Source: Puccinia triticina (Eukaryota > Basidiomycota > Pucciniomycetes > Pucciniales > Pucciniaceae). Taken from it: a stretch of DNA of 64,000 nt. Shown piece by piece: positions 34,320 to 45,457 of the stretch; position 1 is the stretch's first letter; every line of letters begins with the position of its first letter. Made by a program: the position numbers and the translations under genes. The notes beneath the pieces were generated by a model. The model worked only from the letters and a program-made list of their open reading frames with translations. It was not told where the DNA came from and made no database searches. Location: assembly GCF_026914185.1 (NCBI RefSeq), contig NC_070559.1, positions 5,554,001 to 5,618,000 on the forward strand, in the 5' to 3' direction.

Positions 34320-35310
34320 GAATCATCAGCCACACCCTTTTCTTTTTCTTAGTGTAACGCTCTCTCCATCAGCATTAGTCAAGAGGGAAGCCTCACAAGC
34401 ACCTGTAGCCTCTTCTACATTATTATTAGTGTAGTTGACTATTTCCCCTCACAGCTCTTTCCTGATCTTTTAGGAGTTCCACACCGGCACAAACTGGTTG
34501 TTGTGAGAATAAAGGCTGGTTGGTGGGTAGAAAAGTACACTAGCTGCCTTCTTCAAGAATATATGTGTCCGGGCAGAGTAATTATTGGTGTCTTGGCTTC
34601 ACACTGCTATTTTCTGCTAGTCTTCAGTGCTCCTCAACAAGCCTGATCTATAGTGTAATAATCTGCAAGTGAATAAAGCTCTGCACTCCTCAAGTAATCT
34701 TTGTGAACAAAAGATAAGGTTGTGTAAAACTCTTCTAATACTCTAGTATGTCCGTAAGTGTAAGTACAATGATGAGTAGTAAGATACATGCCTCCCCCCA
34801 AAAGAAAAAGAGAAGAGAAACTGTCAACCTTGACACAATTCGCCGCTCCCACCCAATCCCGCAGATCCAACACTTTCACGCACTAGTCCGTCAGCTCTAC
34901 CCGCTTTCCCGCACGTCATTGCCCCAAACTCCGCTCCTCTCCAACAATTGACCTCCCATGCCCTCTGTCTAGCCCCCGTCAGTCAGTCTCTTGCCACCTC
35001 CTCCACCCTAGTTCCACCCGCTGGTGGAACCCGCTTTGGCTGCCTTGGCTCACCTGCTGACACACCGCTGCTACCAGTCCATGAGTGTAGTCCGCCACAG
35101 TCCAGCCCTTTCTTTCTGCTCTGGTCCCACTATCCAATCCAAAATCCATGCATTCCATCCGCGTGCAACTTTCTGTAAGCTTTCTTAGCGTGCTTTCTGA
35201 CATCATCCTGAGTGCTTATGTCAGAGGAATGCACTCTGTGCTCAGCCACTCGCATTCCTGCCCACGCTATCTGCGAGTGGACATTCTACCACGCCTGCCT
35301 ATATAAATCA
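34320..35310. other. Interior of the TIR element, no supported gene
   Basis: Short frames at 34748-35178 and on the minus strand show no domain. 35268-35312 (GAGTGGACATTCTAC.. TATATAAATCACC) recurs inverted at 5405-5450. Confidence 0.35.
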
Positions 35311-35312
35311 CC

Positions 35313-36500
35313 ACATCGTCAAGAGGGTACACAACCCTCTGAATGACCAAAAAAAAACATACCGGTCATCCAGATGGCCTCAGCCAGCCTAGTGCCGGTC
35401 ATCAAGAGCGTACACAACCCTCTCAATGACCAGAAGATACCGGTCATCAAGAGGGTTGATGACCTGAACAAACATACCAGTCAGCAAGAGGGTCTGAGCC
35501 CTCTTGATGACCGGAACAACCGGTCATTGAGTGGGTATCAACCCTTTTGATGACCGGAAAATACCAGTCATCAAGTGGTATCAGCCCTCTTGATGACCGG
35601 CACACAACCGGTCATCAAGAGGGTACACAACCCTCTCAATGAACAGAACATACTGGTCATCAAGAGGATCTCAGCCCTCTTGATGACCAGAACATACCAG
35701 TCATCAAGAGGGTACACAACCCTCTTGATGACCAGAACGCGACTGGTCATTGAGAGGGTCGCAGCCCTGTTGATGACCTGTGATCAAGAGGGCTGAGACC
35801 CACTCAATGACCGGTGTGTTCCAGTGATCAAGAGGGCTGAGACCCACTCAATGACCGGTGTGTTCCGGTCATCAAGAGGGCTGAGACCCACTTGATGACT
35901 GGTGTGTGCCAGTCATTGAGAGGGCTCAGACCCTCTTGCTGACCGGTGTGTGCCGGTCATCAAGAGGGCTGATACCCTCTCGCTGACTGGCGTGTGCAGG
36001 TCATCAAGAGAGCTGAGACCCTCTCAATGACAGTTATGTTTTTGTCATCAAGAGGTTTGTGACCCTCTCAATGACCCATATGTTCTGGTCATCAAGAGGG
36101 TACACAACCCTCTTGATGACCAATGTGTTCCGGTCACCAAGAGGCACCCCGGGCAAATCGGGGTCATGAGAAGCATACAGGTTACGTGGTCCTGTACGCC
36201 TGTTGGGTCATGGAAGTCCTGTCAGGTGTACATGACAAGCTGTCCGGATCCTGACATGCAGTTCACACTATCCACATGTCACATGCACAGTGACTGTGCA
36301 GAAAGTTTCACAGACCTGTCCACCTCACCTTACATACATTACAGCCAGTCCTGTAAATGGTGTGTGACAAAGCACACAGGATTTTTGTATGTAACATGCA
36401 GGACCATGCAACCTGCATGGCTGTCATGACCCCAATTTGCCGGGGGTGAGGGCTGAGACTCAATGACCCGTGGTTGAATATTACATTATCCTGTCAACAG
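35313..36500. repeat. Minisatellite of hairpin units (CATCAAGAGGG family)
   Basis: Dozens of ~17-bp half-units, CCGGTCATCAAGAGGGT, alternate with the reverse orientation, ACCCTCTTGATGACCGG, spaced by short linkers such as ACACAA or CTGAGA. Adjacent half-units can pair as hairpins. Half-unit variants change CATCAAG to CATTGAG. The array is interrupted by a MITE at 36145-36448. Frames across it are shadows. Confidence 0.9.
36145..36448. mobile_element. 304-bp MITE inserted in the minisatellite, TSD AGG
   Basis: Ends CACCCCGGGCAAATCGGGGT and the near complement (CCCCAATTTGCCGGGGGTG); similarity of the arms extends ~55 bp inwards. AGG is duplicated at 36142-36144 and 36449-36451. Joining the flanks at one AGG restores the repeat phase exactly. 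Confidence 0.85.
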
Positions 36501-37723
36501 GGAGGGAGCCCTGGGTCAACTGGTCTGTTGACCAGGAGGGAGCCCTCTGGGTTAACTGGGAGGGATTCCCCCCGGTTGCCTGTTGTGTATAGTCGTTGAC
36601 CTTGAGGGATTCCTCCAGGTCAACTGGTTCATCCTGTCCCGCAGCGGTATGGCCTGGGCACCTATGACCCCCTTGTTGACCGGGCCAGAGGGGATGATCT
36701 GCACTGAGCCTTGACAGGGCTCAGTCTGTGCACCTCTGCCTCAGTCCAATCAGTCTAGTGAATTTTGCACTAGACTTAGCTGAGGAACTTTTAAACATTA
36801 CAGGGTGTACCACCCTGGGATGAATTTGTATGAGCCTGTTATCAAATAGAAATTAACTCAAGTATGCTGCATTTCAACTGACAGCAGTTTCTTGAGTTTT
36901 TTTCATAGTGCATTTTGAGATTATTTTGAGATTTTTTTGAAATTGTTTTGAAATCAAAACCAACTTTGTTTTGATTTCTTTTCATTTCAAAAATAGCTCA
37001 AAACTCTTCAAACACACCCAGGAGGGGTGTTTGAGATTTCATAAATCCAAATTTCAAGAAATAAAACTTTTGAAATGGCAGTATGCCTGTATGGTTTCCA
37101 GGCCACCACTCCCCATTCAAATTTCTGTACTGGGTTGGCAGAGGTTGCAAATGAGTACATTTAACCACCAATTCTTGGACCGGCATGTTCAACGACTCCT
37201 CTAGCCAACCTATCCAAGAAGTTCTGTGATATGGTGGTCCAACAAGAGGTTGGAATTGCCTGTCCTAGCAGATGGGCCAATTGGTGATGGCCATGTCCAA
37301 GAACTGCTTGGACAGGCCTCTCCTAGGACTCATTGGACCTACCAGTCCAAACATACAATTCAGGTGGTGCCAGTACCTAGTCTGACCTGCTTGCCGAGGT
37401 CTTTGGTGAGCAAGGAACATGTACATATGTACTGACACGAGGAAACCTCCTGGGCCGGCGGAGCATCCAGTTCAAGGTCTGGTCCTGGAGTTTTATCCCA
37501 GCTGTCCTGGCCCATTTTGCAGAAATCTTTCCCCTGCCTACCCACTCTGGCAGGCTACTTGGTCAGGGATGCACTTATGTTTATATGTGCACCCTGCTGT
37601 TTGAAGCTTGCCCAAGAGATTTTTGAAATCAAAATTCTTTCATTTTGATTTCATTTTTGTTTCAAAATTGTTTTTGAATAGTTTGAAAATAAAAAACTCA
37701 AATATTTGTTTATAATTGGGGCC
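36501..37723. other. Degenerate repeat and right arm of the TIR element
   Basis: 36500-36620 contains decayed units around GGGAGCCCT and GTTGACC. 36912-37706 is flanked by AT-rich TTTTGAAAT-type inverted stretches and may be a separate insertion. No gene found. Confidence 0.35.
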
Positions 37724-37726
37724 TAA

Positions 37727-38059
37727 GTGTCAACCCTTGAGACATTAATATGTCCAGAAGGGTTTCAAAAACATCAAAATATGTCCAGAAGGGTTTCAAA
37801 AACATCAAATTTTATATAAAATTAAAAGCAATATAATTAAAAAGAAGACCATACTGCTTTAAGTAAGAGCACTAATCAAGAGCGCAGGCGCCCTACTTGA
37901 ATAATACAGAGTGAGCGCTACATTAAAGCCATAGAGCCAGAATAAGTGCAGAGCAGGCGCTCAAAGAGATTATGAATAAAATTTAATATTGAATATGTTT
38001 TGTTAAACTATTGTAATAAAATGTAAAAACCTTAAATAAGATAAACAACAAAAATAAGA
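37727..38059. other. Spacer between two large TIR elements
   Basis: AT-rich. It holds a short tandem duplication of AATATGTCCAGAAGGGTTTC (about 37748 and 37778) and no gene. Confidence 0.4.
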
Positions 38060-38418
38060 CTGAAAATAGGGTCAGCCTAAATGCACCCCAAAAATTTACT
38101 TCATGTACACCAAAAAGGGGTACTGCTGAAATGTACCCCAAACCACTTGGGGTGTACTTTTGCGCACCCCTGTGAAGATGGGTTAAAGCACCTCATACCC
38201 CATGTAATTTGGGGTGAGCCACAGGGTACCCCAAAGCAGGTGAAATCTATGGTGTACACCGCCACAACACCCCATCATACTGGGGTGCAAAACCTCAGTA
38301 CTCCAATATTTCACCCTGTGAAAGAGGTGAGCCACAACACCGCAGCACCCATATGAGCCTGAGTCTCTATAGTGACAGCAGGACACAAGAAAAAGGGGGG
38401 CAATATTTGGATTTCTTG

Positions 38419-38706
38419 TGTTAGAATTATGCCCCATGCCCAGAAGAGGGTTTATTTCCTTTTTGTTCCTTTTCTTTCCATCAGGGTCCTTTAGCCCCCT
38501 AGGCCCCTCTTAGGCCCCTTTTTCTCCATGTATTTCATTCGTCCCCTCATGAAATACAACCCCCACTTAGTTCCGAGCCCATAGTAGTCAGACTTGCTCC
38601 TCTGGAGACTTCTGATCTGCTGTTCTGAGTCCCTGAGCATTCTGTGCTCCTGATCTTCTTCAGCTCACCCTTCTTCAGTCTCAGGCCTTCGGCCACATTT
38701 TCTTCA
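38419..38706 (+). repeat. 5' LTR of the gag-only element
   Basis: Begins TGTTAGAATTATGCCCC and ends ACATTTTCTTCA; nearly identical to 39816-40103. Confidence 0.9.
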
Positions 38707-38869
38707 CGGTTAAAAGCCTTCTCCACCTCACTCGCTAACCTCGGTCGTCTTGGTTGATCTCGAACTCGCACTCATCTAACCTTGGTCGTCTTGGTTTTCT
38801 CAAAGTCGCACTCATCTCAAACCTTCCCTCAAAATCAACTCAACTTTGCTTCTTTTTCATCTTCACATT

Positions 38870-39713
38870 ATGTCAGAAGATAAAGAACGAACTCGAATCC
38901 GGCTAACCTCCGATAACTACCTTGTCTGGCTTGTGCAAATTGAAGCTCGTCTCTTTCGCTTGGACGTGAGGGACGTTATAATCGGTGAATCCGTCAAGCC
39001 CGAGAACGCTGCTGAGCAGGCTGCCTGGACAAAAAAGAATCAGCTGGGGTATGTCGAAATTATCGAATTGCTTGATAGTGAAAACACGGCGTACGTTGGA
39101 GCAGCCACACCAACCAATCATAAGTTCAACGGTCAATATGTCTGGAATCTCCTGAAGTTAAAGTACGCTGCCGACGATGACGTGGCTAAGTTCGTTGCCC
39201 TTGAGAGCTTCTTGAATGTCGAATACACGTTGATTCCCAAGTTTGTGTTGGATATTTGCAAGGCAAATCAAAAACTTATCTTGGCCGGCATGGACCTCGG
39301 AAACCGGATGAGAAATCTTATGGTACTGGTGAGACTCCCTCGCAATCAATTCCAGTCGTTCCAAGACGTCATAACCATGGGTTTCTCGGGAGAAAACTTA
39401 ATCGCTCCTTTGACGACTTGGGAACTACGGAGTTCAAAACAAGATCGGTAACGAAGAAGACTTCCGACCTGGTCAAGCCTCTCTTCTCACATTCGCGTCA
39501 GGACAACTCACATGCCCCAGCTGCAAGAAGGCCTTTAAGGTCTGCACTCACTGCCAGAAGACTGGCCACTTGGCCGACATGTGCTATCAAAAACATCCAG
39601 ACAAGCGGCCGACCTCCTCTTCAATGCCCCAAGTCCACTTCGCTGCAACCAACGAACCTGCCCGGACCGCTCCTATTGACAAAGAAGAACAGGCCTACTT
39701 CCTTTCTCTCTAA
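38870..39713 (+). pseudogene. Copia-type Gag with CCHC zinc knuckle, frameshifted
   Basis: Starts MSEDKERTRIRLTSDNYLVW, the UBN2/DUF4219-like Gag start of copia elements. It continues in one frame to about 39390. The homology then passes to another frame (NKIGNEEDFRPGQA, LTCPSCKKAFKVCTHC) and reaches a perfect CCHC knuckle CTHCQKTGHLADMC, ending at TAA 39711. The frame change near 39400-39440 indicates at least one indel in this copy. Gag packages the element RNA; nothing downstream encodes Pol. Confidence 0.75.
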
Positions 39714-39815
39714 CTTGGCCATCTGTTTTTTTTTCTTCTTCTTCTTTTCTAATCACCTCATGATAGTCATCTCTAGCTCTTGCCTCAGCCCCTCTGGTCA
39801 TGAGTCAGGGGGGGG

Positions 39816-40103
39816 TGTTAGAATTATGCCCCATGCCCAGAAGAGGGTTTATTTCCTTTTTGTTCCTTTTCTTTCCATCAGGGTCCTTTAGCCCCCTAGG
39901 CCCCTCTTAGGCCCCTTTTTCTCCATGTATTTCATTTGTCCTCTCATGAAATCCAACCCCCACTTAGTTCCGAGCCCATAGTAGTCAGACTTGCTCCTCT
40001 GGAGACTTCTGATCTGCTGTTCTGAGTCCCTGAGCATTCTGTGCTCCTGATCTTCTTCAGCTCACCCTTCTTCAGTCTCAGGCCTTCGGCCACATTTTCT
40101 TCA
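39816..40103 (+). repeat. 3' LTR of the gag-only element
   Basis: 288 bp, matches 38419-38706; followed directly by the TCTTG duplication. Confidence 0.9.
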
Positions 40104-40484
40104 TCTTGCAATAAAGAAATTATAAATATTAGAGAGAGAGAGAAGGAGAGAGGAACTGAGCAGATTCAAGATTGGAAGATATTCAAGGTTATTCTGGTGG
40201 GTACTAACTTCCACTGGCAATGCTACCTCCTTAAGGGAGTGCTGCCAAGCTGTGCTAGAGAGTGCAACAGCCTCCTCTCACCAAAGAAACGTGGAGGGCT
40301 TCTGGATTAGACAAGTTTAATCCAGCCACAATTTTTTGGCTTCCTTCTGGATAGTCAAGGTTCTTTAAAGGGAAACCTATGTGCTTTGTTTCTTACAAAA
40401 ACCACAGAAAAAGAAGGATATGATTGAGCAGAATCCTTTGGTTTATGATAGAGATGGTATCCGCTACACCTGGCAGGTACCCGT

Positions 40485-40872
40485 CACGTTTCTCAACTGC
40501 CCAGCACTTTGGGTATCAAGGAGACAGGTCTCGGTGGCTTCCTCCACCTGTCACGCGGAGTTTATGGCGCTGGGGGTGGCGACGAGGCAAACACTCTGGG
40601 TAAGACACCTGCTGAGAGATGTGTTATGCAAGGATTACGTTGGTTTTCTCTTTTGTGATAACCAATCTGCAATCAGGGTGGCTACTGATGACGCTTCTAA
40701 CAAGAGAACGCGCCACACTGATAGAGATTTTTACATTACCAACGAAGCTCTATTTCAAAAGAAGACAATGTTGGAATGGGTTTGTACAAAAGATCAACTT
40801 GCTGACATTTTTACAAAGTGTGTTGCTCAAGGAAGTTTTGTTTCTCTGCGCAACAGGATCATGTCATCTTGA
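40485..40872 (+). pseudogene. Copia RNase H C-terminal fragment
   Basis: Encodes the end of a Ty1/copia polyprotein: ALWVSRRQVSVASSTCHAEF, LFCDNQSAIRVATDDASNKR, RTRHTDRDFY, then KDQLADIFTKCV, ending at 40872. The rest of Pol is missing, and sequence upstream to 40110 (with a GA-rich run at 40131-40155) is unrelated. It is followed by a T-run and a G-rich polypurine tract leading into an LTR. Confidence 0.85.
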
Positions 40873-40976
40873 TTTTTTTTTTTTTTGTTATTTTGTTGTT
40901 TGTTTTTCTCTGCCTGCTTGTCTGTCCCGTTGTTGTTATGGTTGGGGTGATACCGTGTCTACGGCGAGAGGGGGGG

Positions 40977-41115
40977 TGTTATAGCCTTGGGGGCTACGCA
41001 TCCTGAGACTCGCCGCAGTCGCGGTATCAGCACTACCTCGGATCCCTGTCCGAGGTAGTGCAAGGTTTTTCATCATCAATACATTATCATTGTGCACGAG
41101 ACCCTTCCGTGCCAC
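40977..41115 (+). repeat. Probable LTR of the copia remnant
   Basis: TGTTATAGCC begins right after GCGAGAGGGGGGG, which is the expected polypurine tract and LTR junction. It contains the palindrome TACCTCGG..CCGAGGTA (41034-41058). The right end (CCACA near 41113) is a guess, as there is no partner LTR. Confidence 0.5.
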
Positions 41116-41524
41116 AATACATATTCTGAACCGGAGTGCCTTTCTTACCCCATCAGCCAGTGCCCATGACCATCGGCCGCTGCCCTCTGCCAGTATGGAG
41201 GCCAGGGAGGGGCCGACAGAGGGCTGGGTTGTCATCTCAGGCAGAAGTTGTTAGAATTCTGCCACACCTGGCAGGTACCCGCCGGCGGGTGCGGGTGCGG
41301 ATGCGGATGTCTGAGTTTCCGGGAAAATGTCGGCCGGTACCCGGGTAGTTTTTGCCACACCCGCGCACAGGTGTCTGTCTGGGCGCCGCGTCGCGCAACC
41401 CAGGATCTCAAACCTAGTTTTAGCTGCAGCTGCGCAAGCATCTCCAACCCGGGTTCCCCTTTGTTCAATCGACATATTCCCACATATCCCCATATCCCTG
41501 TGCTGCCCCACTCACTCCCACAGA

Positions 41525-42690
41525 ATGGCCCGACCAAGTAAGAGACTCCAAACAAGGTCAACTGCACAAGAAGATGAAACCAACAACACCAAAAAGGAAG
41601 ATCGCGCGGAAGATCACGCAGAAGATTGCGAGGACAAAGATTGCAAGGACGAAGATTGCGAGGAAGAAGGCAACTCTTCCGGAATCCAATTGACCGATGA
41701 GCAGCGTCTAGGTATGTCTCTCTCTCTCCCATTATTTTTCACTATTTCAGCAGCTCACCAACCAACCTTGAATCACTCTAGAACACGCGGTGAAACTCTC
41801 CTGTAATCGAGTCAGTTCAGCGTATGCGTCTTATGAACTACCCCCGTTGTCAAGCCATCTAGATAAATTTCAACGACACATGATTGCATGGCAGTGTAAG
41901 ATGTGAGTATTTTAATTATTCTAATATTTTTAAACAGAAAGTTAATGCCGGCTGAATCATTATTAATCTCTCCATGTGTAATAAGAAAATAAATTGCCCA
42001 GCATACGGCTCATCCTGCAGTAACCTGCTAACACATGCAGGTTGATGCCTAGCAAAGCAGCAAAAAAATCCAGATAACAAGACACTCGCCGCTTGTGGTG
42101 TAATGGGCACAGGTGAAATTGACCCGCGCGAGGTGAGAGCTATTTCAACTTTCTTTATCTCTTATCATATTAATATTCTTATCCCTCTGGCTCTAGGTTT
42201 TACAGCGATGTGCTGTATGGTGTGCTGAAGTTGTAAAACCTTTTTCAGCCTTGGAAGATGGCTGCCTCAAGAAAATTATCCACCCAACCATACTAAGGAA
42301 TCTCCCGAACCGGAAGGTGGTCTCACAGGCAATTCATACACTATACTTGTGTGTTCAGGAGAAACTCCATGAGGAGTTAAAGGTATGGCAGTACTCTCTA
42401 TTTATGAATCAATATCAAGTACAAATATTGGCTGCCCCTGAATTTCTTGCTTATCAAATTTATAAGGCCCACATTGGGGCACTTTATCTAGGTGTTGATG
42501 CTTGGCAAACACCAAACGGATATGACATAATAGGGGCTGTTGTCTACCAACTTGTGGACAAGGCCGCTGGCAACGTCAAAGTGAACGCAATGCCCTTGGA
42601 CTTTGCCCAGCTGAAAGAAAGGCATACAGGCCAATACTTGGCTTGTGTTGTCTGATACATAGTGGAGAAGTTTGGGATACAAGACTGGGT
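41525..42690 (+). pseudogene. hAT transposase N-terminal fragment
   Basis: The first exon (41525-41711) starts MARPSKRLQTRSTAQ and is highly charged. After short introns the homology continues through a BED-like zinc-binding segment (CPAYGSSCSNLLTHAG, about 42000). It then enters the hAT catalytic start: VVKPFSALED, then YLGVDAWQTPNGYDIIGAVV, AMPLDFAQLKERHTG. It is broken by in-frame stops (for example TGA near 42653) and ends abruptly after KFGIQDW. The C-terminal dimerisation region is absent. Confidence 0.75.
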
Positions 42691-42709
42691 ATGATCACGT
42701 GTGCTTCTT

Positions 42710-43334
42710 TCATTTCATGTCCGCAAGACTTCTCTAACAACACAAGTTTATTAAAGCCTCTGAATCACAAAACAAAACTTCAAGGGTTTCCCCTACAAAT
42801 CTTCAAAAATCACAAAAAAAAATCAAGGGTTTCCCCTTTACAACCTCCAGGAAAAAAAAGATGAAGGGTTTTCCCTCTACAAGTGCCAAAATCAACAACA
42901 AAAAATCACAATATTACAACAACCAAAAACAGAGAAATAATCTGCACCCAGCCACCTAACATCAGCAAGCTGATGCACCGTGGCCCATCATCCATCCCTG
43001 TCTAGCAGGGTTGAAAAATGGTGAGAGGATGACCCCCAGAGCGCCGCATTAAAGGCATTATGCAAAGGGGGGCCACCAAGTAGAGCCTCTCAAACTGCGC
43101 AAGTGCAACAGCGGAGGGGTTGAGGGCGAACCGAACTTAGGGAAAGAGTAGATTTACAAAGAAATGATATGTTGTAACTAGAGTTAAACTTGCATGAGAA
43201 AACAGAATATGAAGTCTAAACAGCCTTATGTCTTAAGGTTAAAAAGATATGAACACATTTAGGTGTAAAATGGAGATAAAAGGCGGTTTTAGGTCAACTG
43301 TGTTGACTCTAAGGCTGACAACCCACTCGCCCGA
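42710..43334. other. Repeat-derived spacer
   Basis: AAGGGTTTCCCCT is repeated three times around 42780-42875 and the motif CAAGTTTATTAAA lies at 42746. No gene. Confidence 0.4.
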
Positions 43335-43740
43335 CTACACATCAGTCATTGAGGGGAGTGGCACCCCTCAATGACCATCACAGACCAGTCATTGAGGGTT
43401 CTGCTCCCCTCGATGACCAGCACAATTGTTCATTGAGGGGAGTAGCACCTCCCCTCAATGACCATCACAGACCAGTCATTGAGGGGAGTGCTACGTGCTA
43501 CTCCCCTCAATGAAAGATTGTGCCGGTCATCGAGGGGAGTAGCACCCTCAATGACCGGTCTGTGTTTGTCATTGAGAGGTGCTACTCCCCTCAATGATTG
43601 ATTGTGCCGGTCATCAGGGGAGTAGCACCCTTGATGACCGGTCTCTGTTGGTCATTGAGGGGAGTAGCACCGTTGATGACCGGTCTGTAATGGTCATTGA
43701 GGGGTGCTAATCCCCTCAATGACTGATGTGTGCAGGTCTA
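43335..43740. repeat. Second hairpin minisatellite (CATTGAGGGGAGT family)
   Basis: Units GGTCATTGAGGGGAGT and their complements (ACTCCCCTCAATGACC) alternate, as in the array at 35313. Consensus differs, but the GTCAT(T/C)(G/A)AG core is shared, suggesting a common mechanism or origin. Confidence 0.85.
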
Positions 43741-44027
43741 ACAAGCCGGGCGGGTGGGTGGGGGAGTAACTCCCCTTGATGGGGTGCGCTACTTATGTAC
43801 ACCATTTCATTTGGTGTACATTAAATCTCACCCCAAAAATTGAAGCAGTCTGGGGGTTTTAACACCTGCACCCCAATGTTTTTGGGGTAAGCAGGTCTGC
43901 ACACCAATAAATTGGGGTACTCCAGAAGTGCACCCCAGTAATGTTGGGGTGCACATGTGGGTACACCAAAATGTTGGTGTACATGAAGTAAATTTTTGGG
44001 GTGCATTTAGGCTGACCCCTGAAAATA

Positions 44028-44940
44028 TCCAATACTGTAAGATGATGAACGCATCACCGAGTTCAGCAATGAGAGAACATTGAGAGACTCCCTCAACTAG
44101 ACAGAGGAGCGATTCTTGTCTCCGCTCCTTAGAGAAAAACAGATCAGAATTATTATTCCATCCTCGCAATAGATATCCAAATTCGGTAAGAATACTACTT
44201 AGACTTCTTTCTATGATAAGAATACATAATTAATCTACTGTTAGACCATTCTAACTAGTATCCGCATTGAATATAGTATCTTCCTCTTGGAAGAATATAG
44301 TAACTGAACCGTTATCTTTCAATTGATCTTACAGATCTTGACTCGTAACTTAAACCGTGCTTGTTAGAGATAGCGCCGAGGGTATTCCTTGTAAGTCAAT
44401 CATCTTGACTATCCGGAAGTCATTATTCTCATTGCTTCCCCAATTTCAAACTTCTCCCCTACCCTTTCTTATCCACATCTATAAATCATCAATATCTTGA
44501 AATATAAATATTTATTATTACTACTGGGTTTATTGGTAATAACCCAACCGCGCTCTTTAGCCGGAAGAAAAACAATTAACTCTCATAAATATTTGAGAAT
44601 ATACCTCCAATAGCTTCTCTATCCGGCGAGGCTAGGCTAGTCCAGCTTAATCAGTCTATCATAGACTAGTAAAACTCATCATACTCAAAATTAATCAAAG
44701 CATATCTTTATATTCCCCTTTCTCTTGTTTTATTCTTTGTACTAAGTCTATAGTAATATAACTTATTACTATATGTTTTGTCCAGCTAGCTCTCTATGTG
44801 AGAGCAACAGCTGACACTAAGGCCCTATTCAAGTTTTTTTGTGAAGTATGCCAGGTGCAATTGCATGGTACCAGATGAATGGCTGATGGAACTTCAAAAT
44901 TTACCATTATTAAATGGTTCAAACTTCATTCCTTGGTAAA
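44028..44940. other. AT-rich intergenic DNA
   Basis: No recognisable gene or clear repeat. Confidence 0.4.
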
Positions 44941-44944
44941 AATC

Positions 44945-45360
44945 AAGGGTGAAAGCGCTGCGCTTCAAAAAGCGCAGCACAGCGTGAAGCGCAGCGGCTT
45001 TGGTGGCCGCTGCGCTGCGCTGAAAGTAGCGGCCCCGCCTGCTGCGCTACCACTTTTTGGGTCTGGCAAGAAGCGGGGACCCGCTACTTTCAGCGGTAGC
45101 GCAGCGGAACCATTGCTGCGCTGCCGCTTTTTGAGCTGGCCGCGTATTGCTCCTCCGCTGGGTGGCCGCTGCGCCGTGCTGAAAGGAGCGGCCCCGCCCG
45201 CTGCGCGATCACTTTTTGGGTCAGGGAAAAAGCGGGGCCCTGCTATTTGCAGCGGTAGCGCAGCGGGACTGGCGCTGCACTACCACTTTTTGGCTGACCG
45301 CGCAGCGGCTCCGCGCTAAAAGACCGCTTTTTTGTAGCGCAGCGCAGCGTTTCAGCGTTG
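44945..45360. repeat. GC-rich AGCGCAGCG repeat block
   Basis: Two ~165-bp tandem copies (from GGTGGCCGCTGCGC at ~45002 and ~45164) in an otherwise AT-rich region, bordered by inverted AGCGCAGC motifs. All frames read as Ala/Arg-rich translations of the repeat. Confidence 0.75.
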
Positions 45361-45457
45361 TAAAAATGGTAGGGAAATCTGGTTCAGGTACTTTTTACAT
45401 ATTGTATTGCAGGGAGGAAAATTGCAGGTTACACCATTTTTCCCAGCTTTGGCATTG

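Larger units (their letters stand above)
33002..37723. mobile_element. Large non-autonomous TIR element, TSD TAA
   Basis: Ends with perfect 16-bp inverted repeats GGCCCCAATTATAAAC, flanked by TAA on both sides (32999-33001 and 37724-37726). TAA is a preferred PIF/Harbinger target, so that superfamily is inferred. A second inverted pair, 33019-33060 with 36868-36911 (ATGAAAAAAACT(T/C)(G/A)AG..GTCAGTTGA), indicates the original right arm. A later ~0.8-kb insertion (about 36912-37706) then split that arm. No transposase frame is present. Inside are a TA-flanked MITE, the hairpin minisatellite and a further MITE. Confidence 0.7.
38419..40103 (+). mobile_element. Small gag-only LTR retrotransposon
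   Basis: Two 288-bp LTRs (38419-38706 and 39816-40103, about three differences visible) enclose a ~1.1-kb interior that encodes only a copia-type Gag. TSD is TCTTG (38414-38418 and 40104-40108). A G-rich polypurine tract (GTCAGGGGGGG) precedes the 3' LTR. No protease, integrase or RT is encoded, so it must be mobilised in trans. Confidence 0.88.
38069..44018. mobile_element. ~5.95-kb composite TIR element, 9-bp TSD (Mutator-like)
   Basis: TIRs begin GGGTCAGCCTAAATGCACCC and extend ~45 bp to CATGTACACCA. The 9-bp duplication CTGAAAATA lies at 38060-38068 and 44019-44027. A 9-bp TSD is the hallmark of Mutator-like elements; no MULE transposase is present, so it is non-autonomous. Its body has collected a gag-only LTR element, a copia 3' remnant, a hAT transposase fragment and a minisatellite. 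Subterminal blocks are rich in CACCCCAA/TTGGGGTG on both sides. Confidence 0.75.

Noticed and set aside
35313..36140. CRISPR-like regular repeats
   Set aside because: Units alternate orientation with tiny variable linkers, there are no unique spacers or cas genes, and the genome is eukaryotic.
45000..45320. Ala-rich protein over the AGCGCAGCG block
   Set aside because: Translation of a GC-rich tandem repeat, open in several frames.
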